Below, piece by piece: positions 1 through 5,781 of a stretch of 9,416 nucleotides of DNA. Made by a program: the position numbers and the translations under genes. The notes below the pieces were generated by a model that was given only the letters and a program-made list of their open reading frames with translations, did not search any database and was not told the origin of the DNA. The stretch covers positions 1 through 9,416 of the forward strand of contig JALWEA010000397.1 of NCBI GenBank assembly GCA_027039465.1, given 5' to 3'. Positions within the stretch are counted from its first letter, which is position 1. Each line of letters opens with the position of its first letter. Source of the DNA: Calditrichia bacterium (GTDB lineage Bacteria; Calditrichota; Calditrichia; Calditrichales; Calditrichaceae).

Positions 1-1232
1 GCGTACAAGATACCGAAAAATTGGTTATTGATGCCAATAATCGGAACGCCCACAAGCGAAGCAATGGAAACATTAAGTCCGAAAAAGTAGTTTTTGCCAA
101 GCTCTTTTTTCAGTTCATTAACGGCCAAAGATTGGCGGCTTTGCAGAATTTTTGCGTCGAATTCTTTAAGAATGCCTTTGTTTAATTTTTGGATATCCCG
201 AACCGACAGATTTTTGGCTGCGGAAACTTCCAATTTTTTTGTGCCGTCATCGAATAATTCAATCCATGCGTAATGCGAACCGGTTACCTGAAGAATTAAT
301 TTGGTGGTTAGCTTGGCCAGCTTTTCCGGATTCAATTCAACGGAAATCGCACGGCTTAAATTCTGCAAACTGGCCACCTCGCGCATTTTGCGTTCGAAAA
401 CCCGGGCCGTGGGCAACTGGAGGAAAAAGCTAAACGTGGCTAAAATCGAATAGAAAAGCAGGAAAAACCAGGTAGCGTTAATGAACACGCCCAGCGCCAG
501 GCTGTGATAGGCCACGGGCAATTCGTAAGCGTAATCAAACAGATAGGAAACGCCGATCAGGAAAAGGATGGAGGCAAACAGGTAATAGTATTTTTCTTTG
601 CGCGTCAAGTAGGTAATCCAGCTATTGCGCGTACTTAAAAGGAAGATGAAAAGGAGAGCCACGCTAAAAACGCTGTTGTTGTAAATGCTGTTTCCGTCAA
701 AGGTTAAATCCAAAGGCTCTTTAAAAATCACGGTCAACATCGCCGTGAGGATGATCAGGATCATTGTAATATTCAGGTACAATCCGGTGCGCTTTTTGTA
801 TTTGTAAAGAATTAAATTGCGTATGGACAAAATAAAAGCCACCATGGAAAACGAACCGGCAAAGGAAACCAAATTGGCGTAAATAATGGTCGTAAAGCGG
901 TTGGCTTCCGGCGGGAAATCGGTGACAATAAAAATCGGTTTGAAAATAAGTTTCAGAATAAAAACGAAAAGATAGATACCAATAAGGTTGACGGCCAAAT
1001 ATTTTAAATTTTGGCGCACATCGCGATTCGTAAAAATGTGGAAAGAACGCAGGTAAAAATAAATCAGGAAAACATTAAGAGCTACCAGACTTTCGTGAAC
1101 ATATTCCAGGCTGTTAAAGTAGCCCAAATCTTTCAAATGAAGTGAATCGAAGAAGAAGGTAATTAAAGCAATGGGTAAAATACCTACGAGAAAAAGATGC
1201 CGCTTTAGTATTTTTAAACGATTACCACTCAT
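1..1232 (-). CDS. Membrane-anchored GAF-domain signalling protein, 3' end outside window
   Basis: I translated this frame by hand: it stays open from the ATG at 1232 to the left edge, giving 410 full residues and part of a 411th. The N-terminal 275 residues hold about eight hydrophobic segments, roughly at 13-28, 47-64, 76-97, 113-137, 149-169, 185-199, 215-236 and 246-273. A short polar linker (around 275-295) leads into a GAF-like domain starting near residue 290 and still running at the edge; a GVPIIG...FGILYA stretch matches the conserved strands late in a GAF domain. Proteins of this layout usually end in an output module such as a histidine kinase, a SpoIIE-type phosphatase or GGDEF, but none is visible, so the class is unknown. 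The start codon overlaps the stop of the lipoprotein gene upstream (ATGA), which points to translational coupling and to related roles at the envelope. Membrane and GAF calls are fairly sure; function is not. Confidence 0.8.
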   Translation of the reverse strand, partial: MSGNRLKILKRHLFLVGILPIALITFFFDSLHLKDLGYFNSLEYVHESLVALNVFLIYFYLRSFHIFTNRDVRQNLKYLAVNLIGIYLFVFILKLIFKPIFIVTDFPPEANRFTTIIYANLVSFAGSFSMVAFILSIRNLILYKYKKRTGLYLNITMILIILTAMLTVIFKEPLDLTFDGNSIYNNSVFSVALLFIFLLSTRNSWITYLTRKEKYYYLFASILFLIGVSYLFDYAYELPVAYHSLALGVFINATWFFLLFYSILATFSFFLQLPTARVFERKMREVASLQNLSRAISVELNPEKLAKLTTKLILQVTGSHYAWIELFDDGTKKLEVSAAKNLSVRDIQKLNKGILKEFDAKILQSRQSLAVNELKKELGKNYFFGLNVSIASLVGVPIIGINNQFFGILY

Positions 1233-2506
1233 TCAATGTAAACCTTAAATGGATAGGGCGCCTTTTCGAACACTCCGATTTTACTGCCGTCCGGACGCAA
1301 ATGAATAACCTGATGGGCTTCCGGATCAGCAACCACTAAATTACCGTTTACGGAGTTAATTACAAAATCCGAGATAAATTTAAATCCGTACAGAGTATTC
1401 AAACGTAAATTCGAAGGCGAAAGTTGCAAAATTTTTGCGTTGCTTTCGCCATTTACGGCAATCCAAATGGAATGATCCACGCGACTTTCCCGGGCAACGG
1501 CCAATCCCATTTCCTGATAAATGACTTTAAGGCTGTCCGTTAAGGTTGATAATTGAAACAGCACATCCGAGGAATCGTTTTCTTCAATAAAATAAAAATA
1601 GCTACCGGACGGATTGGCGGTTAAGAATTTAAGAGATGCAAAACGATGACCGTTAAAACCGGTGATTTTTCCCCGTCGCGTTCCGTCGGCATTGTATAAA
1701 ATCAAAGCATGTTGGCGCGTGTCCAAAACGGCGGCTCTTCCTTGTTCGTCAAATGCGATTTCCGACGGGCGGCGTAATTGACCGTCCAACAATTGCAGGG
1801 ATCGACCCGGTGAAAATTTGTACAAAGCGCCTGTGGAATCGGTAATCCAAAAGTTATGCTCGGCCGGATTAAACCCGCAGGCATACGGATAACGAATATC
1901 GGTAATTTCTTCCTGCAAAGCTCCTGTCATCGGGTCAAGAACTTCGGCATAGTGATAGAGCGGGTAAGTGATGATGGCCGTATTTTTCGTTGCATTAAAA
2001 GCCAAAGCTTGCGGAATCCAGATGGCATAATGTGTTAGTAGTTGATGACGCATATCATAAGAGAACTTGATAATGTATTCATTCCAGCGATCCAGCACCC
2101 AAATTTGTCCAGGGCCAGGTACGGTTTTTAAGACGGGTGTTGGCGGAGATTCGCCTGAAGCTCCGATCAAGGTCAGATAATAGGCGTAGGGTGTGTCGAA
2201 TTGAACAAGGGAATCGCGGTATTCAGTTTGTTCCGCCGGTAAAACCGCAAGGCTGGAAAACTGCGCCTGGCCGCCAACCTTGCGATATAAATGAAAACCT
2301 TTGATTTCAGCCTGATAATGAGGTGTCCAGGTTAAGGTAATAATCGAATCCGCAGAGCGCAATTGCAATTTCATGTCCAAGGTATCGATGCCGCTTTCGG
2401 GATCGAAAATATTGCTGTGCTTGCGTACCGAACACCGCGAAGCGATGAGTATCAAGCTGAAATACAGCAGAACAAGCAAGCTTATTTTAATGCTGTTACG
2501 GAACAT
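1229..2506 (-). CDS. Secreted FN3 / beta-propeller (NHL/YVTN-like) lipoprotein
   Basis: The product has 425 residues. Residues 1-24 form a basic then hydrophobic signal peptide ending ASRC, with Cys25 as the likely lipidated residue. Arg at -1 is not the usual Gly/Ala/Ser, so lipidation is probable rather than certain. The sequence after it (NIFDPES, 32-38) resembles the start of many FCB-group lipoproteins. Residues 51-132 look like one fibronectin type III domain (ITLTW at 56-60, FHLYRK at 71-76, YAYYLTLIG at 108-115). From about 134 to 425 there are repeated strands such as QIWVLDR, FWITDS, AAVLDT, IWIAVNG and LVVADP, typical of NHL/YVTN-type propellers that mediate binding rather than catalysis. 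It follows adk by 24 bases with AAGGA just before its ATG, and overlaps the GAF membrane gene by four bases. An extracytoplasmic partner of that membrane protein is a reasonable inference. The ligand is unknown. Confidence 0.8.
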   Translation of the reverse strand: MFRNSIKISLLVLLYFSLILIASRCSVRKHSNIFDPESGIDTLDMKLQLRSADSIITLTWTPHYQAEIKGFHLYRKVGGQAQFSSLAVLPAEQTEYRDSLVQFDTPYAYYLTLIGASGESPPTPVLKTVPGPGQIWVLDRWNEYIIKFSYDMRHQLLTHYAIWIPQALAFNATKNTAIITYPLYHYAEVLDPMTGALQEEITDIRYPYACGFNPAEHNFWITDSTGALYKFSPGRSLQLLDGQLRRPSEIAFDEQGRAAVLDTRQHALILYNADGTRRGKITGFNGHRFASLKFLTANPSGSYFYFIEENDSSDVLFQLSTLTDSLKVIYQEMGLAVARESRVDHSIWIAVNGESNAKILQLSPSNLRLNTLYGFKFISDFVINSVNGNLVVADPEAHQVIHLRPDGSKIGVFEKAPYPFKVYIE

Positions 2507-2530
2507 TTATCCTTAATATTTGATGAGTTT

Positions 2531-3190
2531 TCATTGTACATGGAACGTCTTGCGTACAATTTCATCGATTTCCCGAAAAACCTCGTCCACGCTTTTGTTG
2601 CCGTCTACGGAAACGAAGCGATGCATTTGGCGGTAATAATCACGAACCGGCGCCGTTTGTTCATGATAAACGCGCAAGCGCTGATGAATGGTTTCCGGAT
2701 TGTCATCGGGACGTTGAACGATCCGGCCTCCGCATTTGGGACAAATGTTGTCCGGCGGAGCGGGATTGGTAACGGGATCGAAAATCATGCCGCATTTTTC
2801 GCAAATACGTCGGGCGGTCAGGCGGGCGACAATAATATCTTCGGGCACCACGATTTCAATGCACAAAGGATCGGGTAGGTTTTTTTTGCGGAATAATTGA
2901 GACAATCCTTCGGCCTGAGCCTGGGTGCGCGGAAAGCCATCAAGAATGAAGCCGTTCTTGCAGTCGTCTTCCGAAATACGATGGTCGATTAATCCAAGCA
3001 TGATATCATCCGAAACCAGTTCACCTCTGGAAATGATATCTTCGGCTTTTTTGCCCAACTCCGTTTTTTTGCGGATTGCTTCACGAAGCATATCACCGGT
3101 AGAAATGTGAGGAATTTTGTACTTGCGGCTTAGATTTTTGGCCTGTGTGCCTTTCCCAACACCCGGTGCTCCGAACAAGATCAAATACAT
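2531..3190 (-). CDS. adk: Adenylate kinase, zinc-lid type
   Basis: This 219-residue cytoplasmic enzyme converts ATP and AMP to two ADP and balances the adenylate pool. The P-loop GAPGVGKGT is at 7-15, the AMP-binding STGDMLR at 30-36, and the DGFPR motif at 84-88. The long lid (about 126-163) carries Cys130-x2-Cys133 and Cys150-x2-Cys153, the four-cysteine zinc site of the long bacterial form; many proteobacterial enzymes lack these cysteines. The later arginines of the QRL and V-R-D-Y-Y regions (171-186) are present, and length is normal for the family. The start is supported by TAGGAG eight bases upstream. It is the first gene of a likely three-gene operon with the lipoprotein and the GAF membrane protein. 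That pairing has no obvious metabolic logic and may only reflect shared transcription. Confidence 0.97.
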   Translation of the reverse strand: MYLILFGAPGVGKGTQAKNLSRKYKIPHISTGDMLREAIRKKTELGKKAEDIISRGELVSDDIMLGLIDHRISEDDCKNGFILDGFPRTQAQAEGLSQLFRKKNLPDPLCIEIVVPEDIIVARLTARRICEKCGMIFDPVTNPAPPDNICPKCGGRIVQRPDDNPETIHQRLRVYHEQTAPVRDYYRQMHRFVSVDGNKSVDEVFREIDEIVRKTFHVQ

Positions 3191-3271
3191 GGCGCTTGCT
3201 CCTACTCATTTCTTACTTCAATATTTATAAATTTCAAATGTAAATTCCAAATATACGACTTACGCAATCGG

Positions 3272-3307
3272 CTTTTGCGCAAGCTGTGTATTTTGCTTGC
3301 GCGAAAG
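3272..3307. repeat. 13-bp inverted repeat upstream of adk
   Basis: The arms 3272-3284 and 3295-3307 pair over 13 positions with one T/G mismatch, around a 10-base spacer. The mismatch becomes a U.G wobble in plus-strand RNA but an A.C mismatch in minus-strand RNA, and no T-tract follows on either side. It lies 36 bases past the dipeptidase stop and about 80 bases before the adk start, so it could be a weak terminator or a protein-binding site. The octamer TTGCGCAA (3275-3282) inside it recurs as TTACGCAA at 3260-3267 and as the longer variant TTGCGCGAA at 3297-3305, which slightly favours a binding site. Function unproven. Confidence 0.5.
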
Positions 3308-3342
3308 GAATAACTGTAAATTACGGCAACTTATTTCTTCCG

Positions 3343-4008
3343 TTAGTGAAATTTAACACTTTTTTGCATTGAAGTCTTCTTTATTTTCATCAGGCGATCC
3401 AATTCTTCGAACGAATAATCCATGATAGGATACTTCTTCCAGTTTTTAAGATTGTAATGCCACCATTCCGTTCGGATAGGAACAAAGCCGTGCTTTTCCA
3501 TCACGGTGCGCAATATCCAGCGGTTTTGTCTGATTTTAGCCGGTAGATGCATGTAGTCCTGATGCGCACGTTCGGAGAAGCTGTCAAACGGTGTGGGCAT
3601 GGCCAATTCCTTGCCGGTGGAATCGACCAGAGTAAGGTCGACCGCAGAACCCCGATTATGCCTTGAGCCATGTTTGGGATTAGCCACATAACCAGGATCA
3701 GGCATGATAGCCCACATTTTTTTCTGAACGCTCAGCGGGCGATAACCGTCAAATACTTTGAGTCCGAGGCCAATGGTTTGCAATTCTTTTTGCACTTCAT
3801 TTAACCGTTCCGCCGCCTCTTTCACCAAAAAGCACCGCGCTTGTTTGTACACCGGCTGATGCAAGAAATTATTCGAAGTGGCATAGCGAATGTCGAGAAT
3901 AATGGAAGGATTCATTTGGTGGATATCGACCATCTCGGGAATGGGTTTGACCTTTTGGGCATAAAGAAAAGTAATCGAAAGCATTAAAAATAGAAATAAA
4001 CGCTTCAT
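3343..4008 (-). CDS. Secreted D-alanyl-D-alanine dipeptidase, VanX/DdpX type (peptidase M15D)
   Basis: This 221-residue zinc dipeptidase is expected to cleave D-Ala-D-Ala. Residues 1-17 are a clear signal peptide (KR, hydrophobic core, LYA before Gln18), so it should work in the periplasm rather than the cytosol where VanX acts. The catalytic set is complete: SRHNRGSAVD (115-124) supplies zinc ligands His117 and Asp124, EWWH (181-184) supplies the base Glu181 and third ligand His184, and DGYRP (87-91) carries the conserved arginine. ILDIRYAT (37-44) is also typical. AGGAGG seven bases before the ATG fixes the start. It stands alone, divergent from the ilvE leader, with no vanH, vanA or sensor gene nearby, so recycling or salvage of cell-wall dipeptide is more likely than glycopeptide resistance. 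Family assignment is firm; substrate is by homology. Confidence 0.92.
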   Translation of the reverse strand: MKRLFLFLMLSITFLYAQKVKPIPEMVDIHQMNPSIILDIRYATSNNFLHQPVYKQARCFLVKEAAERLNEVQKELQTIGLGLKVFDGYRPLSVQKKMWAIMPDPGYVANPKHGSRHNRGSAVDLTLVDSTGKELAMPTPFDSFSERAHQDYMHLPAKIRQNRWILRTVMEKHGFVPIRTEWWHYNLKNWKKYPIMDYSFEELDRLMKIKKTSMQKSVKFH

Positions 4009-4069
4009 GGTTTTTCCTCCTAACAGGGAAAATTTTCAAACAGGAAATTATTGTAAAATGCATCAATAA

Positions 4070-4105
4070 TTAATTTAAAAAATATTTGTATTTTTTTTAA
4101 ATTAA
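4070..4105. repeat. AT-rich imperfect inverted repeat in divergent intergenic region
   Basis: Arms at 4070-4084 and 4089-4105 are reverse complements apart from two extra T in the right arm, separated by TTTG. The repeat is almost pure A/T and sits midway between the divergently transcribed dipeptidase gene and the ilvE leader. It may be an operator, a bendable UP-element-like stretch or simply low-complexity sequence. The divergent promoters must lie in 4009-4140, but I could not assign -35/-10 boxes with confidence in such AT-rich sequence. Confidence 0.4.
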
Positions 4106-4140
4106 TAATATTTTGGATATTGAATTATTGTTAATCGAGT

Positions 4141-4203
4141 ATGGGAAAATTCATGATTATTGAGCTGAATATCATTATTCGGATAAATAGGACGGTCTTT
4201 TAA
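4141..4203 (+). CDS. Putative Ile-rich leader peptide of the ilvE attenuator
   Basis: A 20-codon ORF runs from ATG 4141 to TAA 4201-4203. Its residues include Ile6-Ile7, Leu9, Ile11-Ile12-Ile13, Ile15 and Val19, so eight of twenty codons specify branched-chain amino acids. The stop is two bases before a hairpin with a T-tract, and the next gene is the branched-chain aminotransferase. This is the layout of ribosome-mediated attenuators of enteric ilv and leu operons: shortage of charged tRNA-Ile would stall the ribosome and change the downstream RNA fold. A second in-frame ATG at 4153 has GGGA six bases upstream and may be the true start, giving a 16-residue peptide that keeps all eight of these codons. 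AT-rich DNA favours Ile codons by chance, so position and context carry much of the weight. Not experimentally known. Confidence 0.6.
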   Translation: MGKFMIIELNIIIRINRTVF

Positions 4204-4216
4204 CGCCCCTTGTTCG
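4165..4216 (+). promoter_or_regulatory. Alternative leader pairings (candidate 1:2 hairpin and antiterminator)
   Basis: Two competing pairings can be drawn by hand. CTGAAT (4165-4170) pairs with ATTCGG (4177-4182) around ATCATT. Alternatively CGGATAA (4180-4186) pairs with TTGTTCG (4210-4216), the loop-proximal part of the terminator 5' arm, over seven pairs with two G.U wobbles; GG (4190-4191) can add two pairs to CC (4208-4209) after a bulge. The segment CGGATAAATAGG thus resembles the terminator 3' arm CGAATAAGGGG, as regions 2 and 4 do in classical attenuators. The Ile codons overlap or precede these elements. Energies were not computed. Confidence 0.45.
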
Positions 4217-4240
4217 TGTTAGTCGAATAAGGGGTTTTTA
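4206..4240 (+). terminator. Intrinsic terminator/attenuator in the ilvE leader
   Basis: CCCCTTGTTCG (4206-4216) pairs with CGAATAAGGGG (4224-4234) over 11 positions with one G.U wobble and a 7-base loop, followed directly by TTTTT. Nothing on the plus strand upstream needs a terminator except the leader ORF that ends at 4203. The ilvE start is 50 bases further on. Conditional termination before ilvE is therefore the simplest reading. Confidence 0.8.
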
Positions 4241-4277
4241 GTTGTATAGGCTAAGATTCAAAGAAATTATTCGTAGC

Positions 4278-4283
4278 AGGAGG
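4278..4283 (+). promoter_or_regulatory. Shine-Dalgarno site fixing the ilvE start
   Basis: A full AGGAGG stands six bases before ATG 4290. The frame is open further upstream to a TTG at 4242, but that codon lies just behind the attenuator T-tract with no ribosome binding site, so it is not the start. Confidence 0.9.
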
Positions 4284-4289
4284 TCTACT

Positions 4290-5318
4290 ATGGAAAGAGC
4301 TAATCTTGATTGGGAAAATCTGACATTTCAATATGTGAAGACAGATTATCATTTGGAATATTATTTTAAGGATGGCCAGTGGTCGGATGCCAAAATTGTG
4401 GAAAGCGATAAAATAGAATTAAGCATTGCTGCCACGGCTTTGCATTACGGTCAGGAATGCTTTGAGGGTTTGAAGGCATTTGAACAAAAGGACGGCACGA
4501 TCAGTATTTTCAGACCCGACGAAAATGCCAAGCGCATGATTAATTCCGCTAAAAAAATTTTAATGGAGCCGTTTCCCGAAGAAAAATTTTTGGAAGCCGT
4601 TAACGAAGTTGTGCGTTTAAATCGGCGTTTTATTCCGCCTTACGGTTCGGGCGCTTCGCTTTACATTCGACCGTTATTGCTTGGAACCTCCGGCATTGTC
4701 GGCGTAAAACCTTCTCATGAATATTTGTTTCTTGTGTTTGTAACCCCGGTTGGCCCTTATTTTAAAGGCGGTTTAAAACCGATCGATTTGTTGGTGATTG
4801 AAGATATTGACCGAGCCGCTCCGTTTGGCACGGGTGATGTCAAGGTCGGCGGTAATTATGCGGCCGGTTTACGCGCTAGTAAAAAAGCCAAAGACTTAGG
4901 CTACAATGAAGTGCTTTATTTGGATGCGCGGCACAAAAAATACATTGACGAATCCGGCCCGGCCAATTTTTTCGGTATTACGAAAGACAATAAATATGTT
5001 ACTCCCAAATCTTCTTCAATTTTACCAAGCATTACGAATAAAAGCTTGCAGGTTATTGCCAAGGATATGGGAATGACCGTTGAGCAGCGTCCTGTGGATG
5101 TGGAGGAGATTTTTGATTTCAAGGAAGCGGGATGTTGCGGTACGGCTGCCGTCATTTCTCCGGTAAAAAGTATTACCTATCGGGATCGTAAAGTGACTTA
5201 CCTGGAGGATGATGAGGTGGGAGACGTTTGCCACAATTTATATAACCATTTGCGTGGCATTCAGTTGGGTACCATAGAAGATAAATATGGCTGGAATTTT
5301 AAAGTGCCCATGGATTAA
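4290..5318 (+). CDS. ilvE: Branched-chain amino acid aminotransferase (class IV, PLP)
   Basis: The 342-residue cytoplasmic enzyme transfers the amino group between glutamate and the 2-oxo acids of Leu, Ile and Val, the last step of their synthesis and first of their breakdown. Numbered from the ATG at 4290, it shows ALHYGQECFEGLKAF (50-64), YIRPLLLGT (125-133), GDVKVGGNYAAG (182-193) with Lys185 as the PLP Schiff-base lysine, and E-S-G-P-A-N-F-F (221-228) with the PLP-contacting glutamate. GCCGTAAVISPV near the C-terminus binds the cofactor phosphate in this family. Length and motifs fit the larger BCAT type seen in eukaryotes and many bacteria rather than the short E. coli form. It is the only long plus-strand gene here and has no other ilv gene beside it. 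Expression is probably controlled by the Ile-rich leader and terminator just upstream. Confidence 0.96.
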   Translation: MERANLDWENLTFQYVKTDYHLEYYFKDGQWSDAKIVESDKIELSIAATALHYGQECFEGLKAFEQKDGTISIFRPDENAKRMINSAKKILMEPFPEEKFLEAVNEVVRLNRRFIPPYGSGASLYIRPLLLGTSGIVGVKPSHEYLFLVFVTPVGPYFKGGLKPIDLLVIEDIDRAAPFGTGDVKVGGNYAAGLRASKKAKDLGYNEVLYLDARHKKYIDESGPANFFGITKDNKYVTPKSSSILPSITNKSLQVIAKDMGMTVEQRPVDVEEIFDFKEAGCCGTAAVISPVKSITYRDRKVTYLEDDEVGDVCHNLYNHLRGIQLGTIEDKYGWNFKVPMD

Positions 5319-5339
5319 TATCTGATAAAAAATTAAATG

Positions 5340-5371
5340 AAGGGGGAATAGGCGAACTATTTCCCCTTTTT
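5340..5371. terminator. Convergent bidirectional terminator of ilvE and the DUF948 gene
   Basis: Left arm 5340-5351 and right arm 5357-5368 pair over 12 positions with one G.U, around loop GCGAA; T residues 5369-5371 continue the run. On the minus strand the stem is followed by CATTTAATTTTTT. The hairpin begins 21 bases after the ilvE stop. Its right arm contains the last codons and the TAG stop (5357-5359) of the DUF948 gene, so that protein's KKGK tail is encoded within the stem. Confidence 0.85.
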
Positions 5372-5707
5372 GGTTTGCGGACGATAAAAAAGTTTGTTCA
5401 TAATTTGAATCAGGGTACCGATAACCTGAGCAATATTCTGCAACGGTTCCTTGATTTCTTTGGAAATGGTGTATTCCAATTGGGAAACATCTTCCACGGT
5501 TTTTTCGACCGTATCTACCACCCCGTCGATCCGTTGAGAAATATCCTTAACGTTTTTTAATATTTCGGGAAGATCTTCGTTAACAGCATCCAGTGTTTTA
5601 TTGATCCTGCCGAGCGTTTCCCGAAAGCGTAAAACAACCGGAATGAGTAAATAGGTTAATACGGTTAATGAAAGCAAAAAAATGACAAAAGCAATTTCCC
5701 AGACCAT
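5357..5707 (-). CDS. DUF948 (YtxG-like) membrane-anchored coiled-coil protein
   Basis: The product has 116 residues: one transmembrane helix at about 3-26, then a long polar heptad-like region (about 28-95, with LGRINKTLDAVNEDLPEILKN and V-V-D-T-V-E-K-T-V-E-D-V) and a basic tail ending KKGK. This is the layout of DUF948 proteins, known in Bacillus as YtxG beside ytxH and linked to general stress. The biochemical role of the family is not established. GAGG about eight bases before the ATG is an acceptable ribosome binding site. It lies 74 bases downstream of the rpn gene with no strong terminator between, so it may be read from the rpn promoter or one of its own. It ends inside the convergent terminator shared with ilvE. 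It may once have been directly next to the ytxH-like gene at 6964-7314. Confidence 0.8.
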   Translation of the reverse strand: MVWEIAFVIFLLSLTVLTYLLIPVVLRFRETLGRINKTLDAVNEDLPEILKNVKDISQRIDGVVDTVEKTVEDVSQLEYTISKEIKEPLQNIAQVIGTLIQIMNKLFYRPQTKKGK

Positions 5708-5781
5708 AGGAGTAACCTCTTTTTTCTTTGTGGATGATAAAAACAGATTGCTTGTTTTTCAAGCGGTTATTTGCACTTAAT

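Noticed and set aside
239..433. 64-codon plus-strand ORF
   Set aside because: It is antisense to the GAF domain region of the membrane protein, which is a continuous frame over 1.2 kb.
2363..2878. 171-codon plus-strand ORF
   Set aside because: It is antisense to the lipoprotein-adk junction; adk on the other strand is unmistakable and this frame has no recognisable domain.
4242..4289. N-terminal extension of ilvE from TTG 4242
   Set aside because: The TTG lies just after the attenuator T-tract without a ribosome binding site, whereas AGGAGG precedes ATG 4290 and the protein from there has normal length.
4106..4289. T-box riboswitch upstream of ilvE
   Set aside because: The conserved T-box bulge sequence and specifier stem are not present; the leader-ORF attenuator explains the region better.
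5750..5764. Small hairpin GCTTG/CAAGC between rpn and the DUF948 gene as a terminator
   Set aside because: The stem is only five pairs and the T-run is several bases away, so it is too weak to call.
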